Positions 27,327 to 34,943 of a stretch of 64,000 nucleotides of DNA are shown one piece after another (within the stretch, counting starts at the first letter, position 1; each line of letters opens with the position of its first letter). The position numbers and the translations under genes are program-made. The DNA lies in the NCBI RefSeq assembly GCF_000518785.1, contig NZ_JAEG01000002.1, forward strand, positions 1 to 64,000. The letters run 5' to 3'. Below the pieces are notes generated by a model. It ran no database searches and had not been told where the DNA came from. It saw only the letters and a program-made list of their open reading frames with translations. This stretch comes from Paenirhizobium selenitireducens ATCC BAA-1503. GTDB lineage: Bacteria > Pseudomonadota > Alphaproteobacteria > Rhizobiales > Rhizobiaceae.

Positions 27327-28730
27327 ATGAACCAATATGATTTCGTCGTCGTCGGCAGCGGACCGGCCGGACGCCGGGCAGCCATCCAGGCCGCCAAGCT
27401 CGGCAAGAAGGTCCTGGTGATCGAGAAGGGCACGCGCGTCGGTGGCGTCTCCGTGCATACCGGCACGATCCCGTCCAAGACCCTGCGCGAGACGGCCCTC
27501 AACCTGACCGGCTGGCGCGAGCGCGGCTTCTACGGCCGCTCCTACCGCGTCAAGCAGGAGATCTCGGCGGAAGACCTGCGCCGCCGCCTGTTGATCACGC
27601 TCGACCACGAGGTCGACGTTCTGGAGCACCAGTTTGCCCGCAACCGGGTTTCCCAGCTTCGCGGCCATGCCCGCTTCATCGACAAGAACACGCTGGAGGT
27701 CGAGAAGGAGGATGGCGAGATCATCCGGGTGCATGCGGGAGCCGTGCTGCTGGCCGTCGGCACGCGGCCCTATCGCCCTGCCCATATCCCCTTCGACGGC
27801 GACAAGATCATCGACAGCGACGAAATCCTCGAGATCAAGGACCTGCCGCGCTCGATGGTGGTGATCGGCGCCGGCGTCATCGGCATCGAATATGCCACCA
27901 TCTTCTCCGCCCTCGACACCGCCGTCACCGTGATCGAGCCGCGCGACAGCATGCTGGAGTTCCTCGACAAGGAGATCGTCGAGGATTTCGCCTACCAGCT
28001 GCGCGACCGCAACATGAAGCTGGTCTTCGGCCAGACGGTGGAAAAGGTCGAGAAGGACCAGACCGGCAAGTGTCGCGTGACGCTGCAGAACGGCCGCTCG
28101 ATGATCGCCGAAATGGTGCTGTTCGCCGCCGGCCGGGTCGGCGCGACCGACAGCCTCGACCTTGCCGCCTGCGGGCTCGAAGCCGACAGCCGCGGCCGCA
28201 TCAAGGTCGATCCGGACACGTTCCAGACCGCCGTTCCCGGCATTTATGCCGCGGGCGACGTCGTCGGCTTCCCCTCGCTTGCCTCGACCTCGATGGAACA
28301 GGGCCGCATCGCCGCCCGCCACGCGGTCGGCGCGCCGGCACAGGAGCCGCCGCAATTCTTCCCCTACGGCATCTATGCCGTGCCGGAAATCTCGACCTGC
28401 GGGCTGACCGAAGAGGAAGTGCAGCAGCGCGGCATTCCTTATGAATGCGGCGTCGCGCATTTCCGCGAGACCTCGCGCGGCCATATCATGGGCCTCGACA
28501 GCGGCCTGTTGAAGATGATCTTCTCGCTGAAGACCCGCCGCCTGCTCGGCGTCCACATCGTCGGCGAAGGCGCCACCGAACTCGTTCACATCGGCCAGGC
28601 GGTGCTGAACCTCAAGGGCACGGTCGAATACTTCGTCGAGAACACCTTCAACTATCCGACCCTCGCCGAGGCCTACAAGATCGCCGGGCTGGATGCGTGG
28701 AACCGGATGGGGGAATTGCAGGGGGCGTAA
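27327..28730 (+). CDS. sthA: Soluble pyridine nucleotide transhydrogenase
   Basis: 467 residues of the flavoprotein disulfide reductase superfamily. The enzyme is a cytosolic FAD protein that balances NADPH and NADH. The FAD Rossmann motif is VVVGSGPAGRRAA (residues 7-19), and a second nucleotide motif MVVIGAGVIGIEYATIF follows. GGVSVHTGTIPSKTLRE replaces the redox-active CxxxxC of lipoamide dehydrogenase, which distinguishes SthA. The C-terminal dimerisation domain ends [19 protein letters not shown]. The last ~65 codons recur at 31757-31954. It is the first core gene right of the accessory island. Confidence 0.9.
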   Translation: MNQYDFVVVGSGPAGRRAAIQAAKLGKKVLVIEKGTRVGGVSVHTGTIPSKTLRETALNLTGWRERGFYGRSYRVKQEISAEDLRRRLLITLDHEVDVLEHQFARNRVSQLRGHARFIDKNTLEVEKEDGEIIRVHAGAVLLAVGTRPYRPAHIPFDGDKIIDSDEILEIKDLPRSMVVIGAGVIGIEYATIFSALDTAVTVIEPRDSMLEFLDKEIVEDFAYQLRDRNMKLVFGQTVEKVEKDQTGKCRVTLQNGRSMIAEMVLFAAGRVGATDSLDLAACGLEADSRGRIKVDPDTFQTAVPGIYAAGDVVGFPSLASTSMEQGRIAARHAVGAPAQEPPQFFPYGIYAVPEISTCGLTEEEVQQRGIPYECGVAHFRETSRGHIMGLDSGLLKMIFSLKTRRLLGVHIVGEGATELVHIGQAVLNLKGTVEYFVENTFNYPTLAEAYKIAGLDAWNRMGELQGA

Positions 28731-28772
28731 AAGCCCTCTCAAGAGCCGCCGCCGCCGGGTGACGATCCCCGG

Positions 28773-29339
28773 CTATGCGGTCTTCGACAGGAAGGGCAGC
28801 CCGGCGACAAGACCGCGACAATAGTCGTCGGTAAGGTCCCGGTCGCCGAACAGGATGTGATAAACGATCGGCGCGACGACCCGATCGATCACCTCGCCCA
28901 CCTCGAATGACGCCTCTCCGCGGTGGATGGCACGCTCGCGCAGCACGCCGAGCTGGTCATAGGTGTAATTGCAGCATCGCAGCGGATAAATCCCCTCGCC
29001 GCTCGTGGCAAAGATGTCACCCAGCAGTTCCCTGCCGACCCGAGACGACATTTCCTCCATGAATTGCAGCGCCCAGGTCTCGAGGTCGGTGCTCAGCGCG
29101 CCGGTGTCCTCCGGATCGGCGACGGGCCGCATCCGCCGCACGGCGACGTCGGCCAGCAGGTCGGAGAGATCGCCCCAGCGGCGATAGACCGTGGACGGCG
29201 TCACGCCCGCCTGTTCGGCGATCAACGGTACCGTCAGCTCGGTCCTTTCATGCTTTTCAAGCAGGGCCTCCACGGCCTGATGGACCGCCGTCTGAATGCG
29301 GGCGCTGCGGCCGCCCTGCCGCACCAGTTCCTTTGCCAT
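28773..29339 (-). CDS. TetR family regulator of the adjacent MFS pump
   Basis: 188 residues from ATG 29339 (gggaaag upstream); a longer start at 29405 would add 22 basic residues and lacks a ribosome site. The N-terminal HTH is ELTVPLIAEQAGVTPSTVYR followed by RWGDLSDLLADVA, the standard TetR DNA-binding domain. The C-terminal ligand domain belongs to the TetR_C_11-like type. It is divergent from an MFS efflux gene; the 5' region holds strong palindromes built on TTGCGTTAACGCAA. Local repression of both genes is the likely role. Confidence 0.85.
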   Translation of the reverse strand: MAKELVRQGGRSARIQTAVHQAVEALLEKHERTELTVPLIAEQAGVTPSTVYRRWGDLSDLLADVAVRRMRPVADPEDTGALSTDLETWALQFMEEMSSRVGRELLGDIFATSGEGIYPLRCCNYTYDQLGVLRERAIHRGEASFEVGEVIDRVVAPIVYHILFGDRDLTDDYCRGLVAGLPFLSKTA

Positions 29340-29402
29340 CTCATTCACTTTCCCGGAGGGCTTACGCTGAAGATCGCGCCGCCTTCCATCATTCTTGCGA
29401 TC

Positions 29403-29460
29403 CATTAACGCAAAGGAATTGCATTAATGCCGAACTTCGCCTAAATTGCGTTAACGCAAT
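29403..29460. promoter_or_regulatory. TetR operator region (three related sites)
   Basis: Between tetR and the MFS gene lies a perfect 16-bp palindrome, ATTGCGTTAACGCAAT (29445-29460). A second palindrome GCATTAATGC (29421-29430) sits within attGCATTAATGCcg, and a half-site ATTAACGCAA lies at 29404-29413. They share the TTGCnTTAAnGCAA theme and are about 20 bases apart. They overlap where promoters for both divergent genes must lie, so binding would shut both. Confidence 0.8.
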
Positions 29461-29481
29461 TATTTCGCTTTAGGACGCCCA

Positions 29482-30681
29482 ATGTCAATGGACAGCGCTT
29501 TTTCCAGCTCGAGGCCTCGGTTCGGCCGGGGAGCCGTAACGGTCTACGGCTTCTTCACCTCGATGACATTCCCGGCCAGCAGCAGCGCCCCGACGCCGCT
29601 CTACCACCTTTACCAGGAAGTACTGCATCTCCGGCCCTTCGACGTGACCATTATCTTCGCCTGCTACGCGTTCAGCCTTCTGGCCGCCCTGCTGACCGTC
29701 GGCAGTCTCTCCGACTATGTCGGCCGCAAGCCGGTGATTCTGGCTGCGCTGCTACTCAATGCCGGCGCGATGCTGCTCTTTGCCTTTGCCGATTCGCTCG
29801 GCCTGCTGATCGCTGCGCGGCTGGTTCAGGGCCTAGCCGCCGGCATTGCCATCCCCACCCTCGGCGCCGCCATCATGGACAGCGATCCCTCCCGCGGCTC
29901 GCTGTTCAACAGCATTGCCCCCTTCATCGGCCTGTTCGCCGGCTCGCTGCTCGCCGGCCTGCTGGTGACCTTCGCGCCGGCCCCGCTGCATCTGGTCTAT
30001 GCCGTCCTGCTGGTCGTCACCCTCGTCGAGATCGTACTCCTCACGCGGATGCCGGAAACGACGCAGAGCAAGCCCGGCGCGCTCGCCTCGCTTAGACCCG
30101 CCGTCCGCATTCCCGCCAAGGCGCTGGCCGCCGTGTTGATGACCACGCCGGTCAATGTTGCCGGCTGGGCTCTCGCCGGCTTCTACCTCTCGCTGATGCC
30201 GAGCCTGGTCAGCGTCGCCACCGGCATACGCTCGCCGCTGATCGGCGCATCGGTCGTCTCGATGCTGATGCTGGTCGCGAGCCTTTCGGTGATGACCCTA
30301 CGGGGTCTGGCGGCCAGCCGGATCATGGTGATCGGCACGCTGTCGCTGATGATCGGCGTGGTCGTCAGCCTGACCGGCATCCACCTGCAGAATGTCGTGC
30401 TGCTGTTTGCCGGCACGGCTGTGGTCGGCATCGGATTCGGGGCCAATTTTTCCGCCATTCTGCGCATCGTGCTGCCGCTGGCCGATGCCGATGACCGGGC
30501 AGCCCTGCTATCCGCCTTCTTCGTCGAAAGCTATCTCGCCTTCTCGCTCCCGGCGATTGTCGCGGGCCTCACCGCCCCCTATCTCGGCCTTGCCGGCACA
30601 AGCTACGCCTATGGCGGCGGCGTGCTGCTGCTGGCCGCCATTTCGCTCGTCGCGACGCGCCGCCTGCCCGTCCACCGCTGA
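29482..30681 (+). CDS. MFS efflux transporter (DHA1-like)
   Basis: 399 residues with about twelve hydrophobic segments, an inner-membrane drug/proton antiporter of the major facilitator superfamily. The loop after TM2 carries the motif A variant GSLSDYVGRKPVIL, and RLVQGLAAGIAIPTLGAAI matches the TM4-5 region of this group. It is divergent from a tetR gene with shared operators, the common design of inducible efflux. The substrate cannot be read from sequence. Confidence 0.85.
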   Translation: MSMDSAFSSSRPRFGRGAVTVYGFFTSMTFPASSSAPTPLYHLYQEVLHLRPFDVTIIFACYAFSLLAALLTVGSLSDYVGRKPVILAALLLNAGAMLLFAFADSLGLLIAARLVQGLAAGIAIPTLGAAIMDSDPSRGSLFNSIAPFIGLFAGSLLAGLLVTFAPAPLHLVYAVLLVVTLVEIVLLTRMPETTQSKPGALASLRPAVRIPAKALAAVLMTTPVNVAGWALAGFYLSLMPSLVSVATGIRSPLIGASVVSMLMLVASLSVMTLRGLAASRIMVIGTLSLMIGVVVSLTGIHLQNVVLLFAGTAVVGIGFGANFSAILRIVLPLADADDRAALLSAFFVESYLAFSLPAIVAGLTAPYLGLAGTSYAYGGGVLLLAAISLVATRRLPVHR

Positions 30682-30884
30682 CAGGCGGCCGCTCGCGCCC
30701 CACTGCCGGACGAAAACCATCGCACGGTCATCGCGTGACTGCGCCCGTGGCCGCGGGGCCAAGCGCCCTGCACCGTTATGCCGCGCGTCCTCTTCGCCAT
30801 CAAAACCTCTGGCGGAGCGGCGCGGTTGCGTGTTCAATCCCGCCGGCACCATGACGGACTTAGAGGGTCAGAGGCAGAAGCACG

Positions 30885-31685
30885 ATGCGGATCATATCGC
30901 TGAATGTCTGGGGCGGCATGCTGCATGCGCCCCTGATGGATTATCTCGTCGAGGCAGATGCCGACATCTATTGCCTGCAGGAGGTGCCGCGCGCGCCGTC
31001 CAGCCGGTCGGAGTGGCTGAGCTATCGCGACCATGGCGTGGAATTGCAGCAGCGCGCCAATCTGTTCGACGAGATCCGTGCGGCCTTGCCCGGCCATGAC
31101 GGCGTCTTCTGCCCCACCGCACGCGGCGAACTGTTCGACGGCGAGGCCAGTTGCTGGCAGGAATTCGGCCTGGCGACCTTCGTGCGCAATTCCCTGCCGG
31201 TCATCGGCCAGGCCATGGACTTCGTCCACGGCTCGTTCTCTCCGCAAGGTTTCGGCCCGCATCCGCGATCGCGCAATGCCCACTGTGTCCGGCTGTTCGA
31301 CTACGAGGCCGGCCGTTCCCTCAGCGTCGCCCAGATCCACGGTCTGCGCGACATCGCCGGAAAGGGCGACACGCCCGCCCGGGCGGCCCAGGCCGCGGCC
31401 TTCAAGGCGCTGATCGAACGCGTTTGGCGACCCGACGAACCGCTCGTCGTCTGCGGCGACTTCAATCTCCTGCCGGGCAGCGCGACATTCGAAACGCTCG
31501 GCACGCTCGGCCTTGAGGACCTGATCACGTCGCGCGGCCACCGGGATACCCGCACCTCGTTCTACAAGAAAGAGGGCCGTTTCGCCGACTATTTGCTGGT
31601 GACGGCGGAAGTCGACGTGAAGCGCTTCGACGTCGTGCGCACGCCGGAAGTCTCCGATCACTGCCCCCTGCTGCTGGAGTTCTGA
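30885..31685 (+). CDS. Endonuclease/exonuclease/phosphatase family protein
   Basis: 266 residues of the EEP (DNase I-like) fold. The conserved metal and catalytic segments are ISLNVWGG (start), YCLQEV with the catalytic glutamate, [10 protein letters not shown] (DxN) and the terminal SDHCPLL. No signal peptide is seen, so it acts in the cytosol. Relatives hydrolyse phosphodiesters in nucleic acids, lipids or small molecules; no element points to one. A terminator hairpin follows at 31713-31738. Confidence 0.8.
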   Translation: MRIISLNVWGGMLHAPLMDYLVEADADIYCLQEVPRAPSSRSEWLSYRDHGVELQQRANLFDEIRAALPGHDGVFCPTARGELFDGEASCWQEFGLATFVRNSLPVIGQAMDFVHGSFSPQGFGPHPRSRNAHCVRLFDYEAGRSLSVAQIHGLRDIAGKGDTPARAAQAAAFKALIERVWRPDEPLVVCGDFNLLPGSATFETLGTLGLEDLITSRGHRDTRTSFYKKEGRFADYLLVTAEVDVKRFDVVRTPEVSDHCPLLLEF

Positions 31686-31706
31686 CAAGGACAACGACAG
31701 TCCATC

Positions 31707-31739
31707 ACGCAAAAAGGCCGCCCCACCGGGCGGCCTTTC
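31707..31739. terminator. Terminator hairpin, first copy of 33-bp direct repeat
   Basis: The stem AAAGGCCGCCC / GGGCGGCCTTT (31713-31723 with 31728-31738) closes a CACC loop. Five A residues precede it, so on the minus strand it has a T5 tail; on the plus strand the tail is only TTT. It could end the EEP transcript from one side and the retron transcript from the other. The same 33 bases recur, identically and in the same orientation, at 34944-34976. Confidence 0.85.
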
Positions 31740-31756
31740 TACATGTCCGTTCGAAA

Positions 31757-31954
31757 GTCCGCCGCCTGCTCGGCGTCCACATCGTCGGCGAAGGTGCCAC
31801 CGAACTCGTCCACATCGGCCAGGCGGTGCTGAACCTCAAGGGCACGGTCGAATATTTCGTCGAGAACACCTTCAACTATCCCACCCTCGCCGAGGCCTAC
31901 AAGATCGCCGGGCTGGATGCGTGGAACCGTATGGGGGAACTGCAGGGAGCGTGA
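31757..31954 (+). pseudogene. sthA: sthA 3' fragment (second copy)
   Basis: This duplicates the last ~65 codons of sthA (28533-28730) at a constant offset of 3224 bases. From [12 protein letters not shown] to the end the encoded protein is identical, yet the DNA differs at eight positions, all silent (including TAA to TGA at the stop). There is no start codon or upstream half. The silent-only pattern means the fragment diverged as part of a working gene in a related lineage and arrived recently; it is not an old decaying duplication. Confidence 0.9.
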
Positions 31955-32118
31955 GGGGTGGCTGGCTTGCGCCTTCAAATCGGTCATTCACGGTCTTGGA
32001 TCCAACTCCCGAAAGCAGCCATTCGCTGCACTCCGCACGAAGGTCCTGACGGGGCCGGAAGTGGACCTTCATTTAGGTGCGAGACTTGAACCACCATCTG
32101 CAGTAGCGGCCGCTGGAA
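31955..32118. other. Spacer downstream of the retron RT
   Basis: No gene is seen. It contains agcagccattcgctgc, another member of the degenerate motif family that surrounds accessory genes in the window. Confidence 0.35.
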
Positions 32119-33342
32119 TCAGAGATTATGAGTTGCCCAATTCAGAGCCTCAGTTCGATCCACGACTCCAATTTTTTTGAATGCCTCCTGAAGTCTTTTT
32201 TTGACGGCCGCTTCGGTCGTCTCAAGTCGCATGGCGATTTCCATATTGGTTCTTCGCGGAGCCAATGCGGCAAGCGTTTCTGCTTGGCGAATGGTCAGCC
32301 TATTCGGAAGAATTGGCCGCGTACCCTTGCCGATCACAGTCTGAGATTTAGCTTCCAGTAATTGTTCAACATCGAGCGAAAAGCGTTGCATTTGCGGACT
32401 ATTTTGAAACTGCTTAGCCATCCCCTTGATGCCAAGAAGATAGGAGACATTTTTCCTAGTCAGTCTGGGGCTGTTCCCCAGTTTATGTAGAGTAGCCCTA
32501 GTTCGTCTGCGCCAGACCCGACTGGGTTGCGTCTTCTCGTTGATGACGACACCTGTGACTTCCATGCGCCCTCCCAACCCTGAAAACCTTGTTTTTCCAG
32601 GCTTGAGATTGAATCCCTCCTGCTCAACTGCCGTCTGGACGGCGTCAAGGAATTCAGTCTCAATCCGGTGTGAAGAACTGAAAGTAAGGTCATCCGCATA
32701 ACGGGAATATTTGTGGCCTGTTTGCAAAGCGAGTCTGGACAGTTCTTTGTCCAGATCGCGGAGCACAAGGTTTGCCAAAGCAGGACTTGTGGGGGCACCT
32801 TGCGGCACGCGATCGTCGAGACAGCATAACTCCGCAAGCAAGTTCGCTACCTCTGCCCCATAGCCCAAGGAACCATAAATCGCGCGTATTTGGTCAATCG
32901 TGATCGATGGGAAAAATTGTTCAATATCTATGTTCAGCATATGAGCTGCACCAAGGTGAAATTCGGCGTTTTGGACCGCGCTTCGGCCAGAAACAAATCC
33001 AAATACATTATCCGCAATTTGTACGTGGTTTAGAATATTGTCCAATATCCACCACTGTATCACTTTGAGATACGTTCTTGGTGTATCGATGTACCTAGGG
33101 GTTCCATCTTTCTTCCTTATAGGAAATGAACGATAGTGTTTCCTTGGTTTGCCTCGGATTGAAAAAATTGTTTTTGGACTTATGCCGAGAAAAAGAGGCA
33201 GTGAACCAACGGTGGGTATGGGAGGAAGTCCAAGATTTCTGAAGTGCATGGCCTGCTCTTCTGAAAACCCATCTTGTTCAGCCCAGAGAATTTGCTCCAA
33301 GTGCTTAAAATCTTTGGGAAAGTAATATGAGCGAGTTGGCAT
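32119..33342 (-). CDS. Retron reverse transcriptase with C-terminal LuxR-type HTH
   Basis: 407 residues. RT residues ~60-330 show FPIRKKDGTPRYIDTP, the retron region X motif NAEFH (125-129), NIDIEQFF (D139), PQGAPTSP (180-187), the catalytic YADD (215-218), KPGKTR and the retron region Y VTG (262-264). Both retron hallmarks, NAxxH and VTG, are therefore present. Residues ~345-405 form a second domain matching the LuxR/GerE HTH: LTIRQAETLAALAPRRTNME, then IAMRLETTEAAVKKRLQEAF and KIGVVDRTEAL. It would copy msd RNA into msDNA. The ATG lies inside the a2 arm of the msr-msd. I do not recall this fusion in characterised retrons. Confidence 0.9.
   Translation of the reverse strand: MPTRSYYFPKDFKHLEQILWAEQDGFSEEQAMHFRNLGLPPIPTVGSLPLFLGISPKTIFSIRGKPRKHYRSFPIRKKDGTPRYIDTPRTYLKVIQWWILDNILNHVQIADNVFGFVSGRSAVQNAEFHLGAAHMLNIDIEQFFPSITIDQIRAIYGSLGYGAEVANLLAELCCLDDRVPQGAPTSPALANLVLRDLDKELSRLALQTGHKYSRYADDLTFSSSHRIETEFLDAVQTAVEQEGFNLKPGKTRFSGLGGRMEVTGVVINEKTQPSRVWRRRTRATLHKLGNSPRLTRKNVSYLLGIKGMAKQFQNSPQMQRFSLDVEQLLEAKSQTVIGKGTRPILPNRLTIRQAETLAALAPRRTNMEIAMRLETTEAAVKKRLQEAFKKIGVVDRTEALNWATHNL
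33327..33342. repeat. Retron a2 inverted repeat
   Basis: atgagcgagttggcat on the plus strand; the complement of a1. On the transcribed strand it contains the RT initiation codon (33340-33342) and its first five codons. Confidence 0.8.
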
Positions 33343-33387
33343 CTACAGCAACTTCCAGTCTCTGAATGTAAGACTGCTTTGAGCGCG

Positions 33388-33451
33388 CGGCCTAGGTCGA
33401 AGAGGAATTTTGGCGAAGACCTGAGGCAAAATGCCTCTTCGATCTAGGCCG
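33388..33451 (-). ncRNA. msd hairpin (template for msDNA)
   Basis: Outer stem arms 33388-33405 and 33434-33451 differ from perfect complementarity by one G.U-type pair. After a single a/g mismatch, the inner arms 33407-33412 (attttg) and 33427-33432 (caaaat) extend it to about 25 bp. The loop is 33413-33426. A 9-bp direct repeat, agcaacttc, flanks the region at 33347-33355 and 33454-33462. This is the strongest secondary structure in the accessory part of the window. Confidence 0.85.
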
Positions 33452-33512
33452 TGAGCAACTTCAAACCGAACCTGAACACCGGCTCGCCGAAACAGCGAAC
33501 AAGCTGAACGCG

Positions 33513-33528
33513 ATACCAACTCGCTTAT
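33513..33528. repeat. Retron a1 inverted repeat
   Basis: ataccaactcgcttat on the plus strand, pairing with a2. On the transcribed strand it starts at the last base of the TGA stop codon of the small HTH gene. Confidence 0.8.
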
Positions 33529-33839
33529 CATTTATACCACCGCCTCTGCGACTTCATCAAGAAAAATCGCCGATTATCAATTGAACGCTCCAAACCAGCA
33601 CGTCGAACTAAATGCCGCGCCTTTGGCGCTGTGAAGTAGACGCCTTTTCTGACCGTCAGAACCATCTCGTTTTCGCGAGCGATTTCGTGCGCTTTGCGAA
33701 GATGTCCACCTTCAACCAATTCATTTGCGTACGCCGGACTCAAAAGCTGCCGCGCGCTCGCCTCAATATCTTGAATCCTGGCTGGTTGAATGACAGCTAG
33801 GATCGAAAAATAGGCAAAGAGGGGGTCTATTTTCTTCAT
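33528..33839 (-). CDS. Small retron-associated DNA-binding-like protein
   Basis: 103 residues with a predicted helical, basic profile: FAYFSILAVIQPARIQDIEA, then LLSPAYANELVEGGHLRKA and the strand-like MVLTVRKGVYFTAP, consistent with a winged helix. In retrons with a deoxyribosyltransferase-like effector, such as Eco1/Ec86, a winged-helix part is fused to the effector C terminus; here it is a separate gene. It overlaps the effector gene by four bases (ATGA). Its stop is directly followed by the a1 arm of the msr-msd. The winged-helix assignment is inferred from context and predicted fold. Confidence 0.75.
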   Translation of the reverse strand: MKKIDPLFAYFSILAVIQPARIQDIEASARQLLSPAYANELVEGGHLRKAHEIARENEMVLTVRKGVYFTAPKARHLVRRAGLERSIDNRRFFLMKSQRRWYK

Positions 33840-34438
33840 GGCGCGAGCATCTTGCTTTCTGCGACCCGGTTACCCTGATCTATGACGAAGTTCTCGACGG
33901 CAGCCCAACAGGAGTCTTGATCGTCATAGTCGATGAACATGACCTCAGCACCCTTCTTTTTGGCTCCCGGAATTGGACCGGTATTAAGATAGTTGGGTTT
34001 GTCGTTTTCGTGCTTTTTGTCTATAATTATCAGCATTTTCTGACATACATCGGCATGCAAAGCGAAAGCACCCAACTCCAGGAAAGATCCGGGGCTGCTA
34101 GGAAGCATTACGATAGCATCGGTCGAATGCTTTGCGTGTAACAACTCAGCGCTGGCAGCATTGTTTCGGGCACCAAGAAGCGGATTGGCAGCTTCGATTA
34201 AATTCGGATACTCCCCCATCGTAACGACCCAACCAAACTCCGTGAGCCGATGGTAAAGGGCGAACCTTAGACGCTTCGCCTTGTTGACGGCGCCCCGGCC
34301 TGGTTTTCGCCCGGTGGTTTCAACGTAAGGTCCCGCAAGAAAAACTTTAAATTGCAGCCCCGCGGCTGTTGCTGCATTCTGAAAAGCCTCTTGGTCGAGA
34401 ATCATTAATGTTCGCTTTGGTGGATGATTGGCACTCAC
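33836..34438 (-). CDS. Retron effector, nucleoside deoxyribosyltransferase-like
   Basis: 200 residues from a GTG that overlaps the TGA of the gene before it. It shows the deoxyribosyltransferase-like fold: FKVFLAGPYVETTGR (30-44), VVTMGEYPNLIEAANPL, STDAIVMLPSSPGSFLELGAFALHA (105-129) with E121 in the position of the catalytic glutamate, and LIIIDKKHENDKPNY. Type II retrons use such a protein as a toxin, and relatives degrade nucleosides or NAD-like molecules once released by phage interference with the RT-msDNA complex. That mode of action here is inferred from the family. Confidence 0.85.
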   Translation of the reverse strand: MSANHPPKRTLMILDQEAFQNAATAAGLQFKVFLAGPYVETTGRKPGRGAVNKAKRLRFALYHRLTEFGWVVTMGEYPNLIEAANPLLGARNNAASAELLHAKHSTDAIVMLPSSPGSFLELGAFALHADVCQKMLIIIDKKHENDKPNYLNTGPIPGAKKKGAEVMFIDYDDQDSCWAAVENFVIDQGNRVAESKMLAP

Positions 34439-34653
34439 GCAGCTAGCCTTCCATTTTCCACCTTTTTGGCCCGCCCCAATGCCGCCAGACTATCCAACAA
34501 CGGCTGCTTACTGGTTTTCCTAGCGCGTATAAGGCGACGCGCCAATTGGTCATATAGGTCGCGCCGGATGCCAAAGGAAAAACACTGCAAATTTGCCATC
34601 TCGTCGCCGCCGGAGGCCTTCCACTGTCCAATCAATGCCTCTGAGCCACCCAT
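34435..34653 (-). CDS. Small unknown ORF heading the retron operon
   Basis: 72 residues from an ATG with AAGGGGAAG about 11 bases upstream; ATGs at 34704 and 34599 are alternatives. It ends GRLAA with the stop overlapping the GTG of the effector (GTGA), so it is translationally coupled to the retron. The C-terminal half is basic and helical (IRRDLYDQLARRLIRARKTS). I do not recognise it. Because coupling is tight, it may be a real fourth component, but it is short and its codon evidence is modest. Confidence 0.5.
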   Translation of the reverse strand: MGGSEALIGQWKASGGDEMANLQCFSFGIRRDLYDQLARRLIRARKTSKQPLLDSLAALGRAKKVENGRLAA

Positions 34654-34943
34654 TAGATCGTCTTCCCCTTCAGCTCTTCGACGAACAATACAAAGACAGT
34701 TCATCTGCCACAACCACAATACGGCAGCGTTCGTGTTTACAATTTTTCTGCAGGACGAATCCCAGTAAACGAAAGGCAGCGATGAAGGGCAGCGGCGCAG
34801 AATGTGAAGGGTTTCTGAGTGTCCGCAAAGGGCCGGAAGCGACGACCGGCAATCACTGCCGAATGTCTGCTTCCCCCGATTCGTTCCCAGAAGCTGCCTC
34901 ACAGCTCCCGGCCCCACAGCCGCCCCATAGCCCCTCCCCCCAA

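Larger units (their letters stand above)
33327..33528 (-). ncRNA. Retron msr-msd RNA
   Basis: About 200 nt transcribed on the minus strand, exactly between the stop of the HTH gene (33528-33530) and the RT start. The a1 arm (33513-33528) pairs with the a2 arm (33327-33342) over 16 bp with two G.U-type positions. The msr part has a 6-bp hairpin with a UUU loop (33484-33498). The msd core is a long hairpin: 33388-33405 with 33434-33451 (17 of 18 pairs), extended by 33407-33412 with 33427-33432, around a 14-nt loop. A smaller AGTCT/AGACT stem lies at 33357-33375. The branching G is probably near 33511. The structure was found by eye. Confidence 0.85.

Noticed and set aside
27258..28742. 494-codon minus-strand frame opposite sthA
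   Set aside because: Antisense of sthA; a similar frame at 31739-31987 exists only because the sthA 3' end is duplicated there.
31757..31954. sthA 3' copy as a phage-type att site
   Set aside because: A 198-bp duplicated segment with scattered silent changes is too long and too diverged for a core att sequence; no integrase is near. Homologous recombination with related DNA explains it better.
33343..33531. 62-codon minus-strand frame between the HTH-like gene and the RT
   Set aside because: It coincides with the msr-msd RNA, whose long hairpin and a1/a2 repeats explain the sequence; the protein has no recognisable features.
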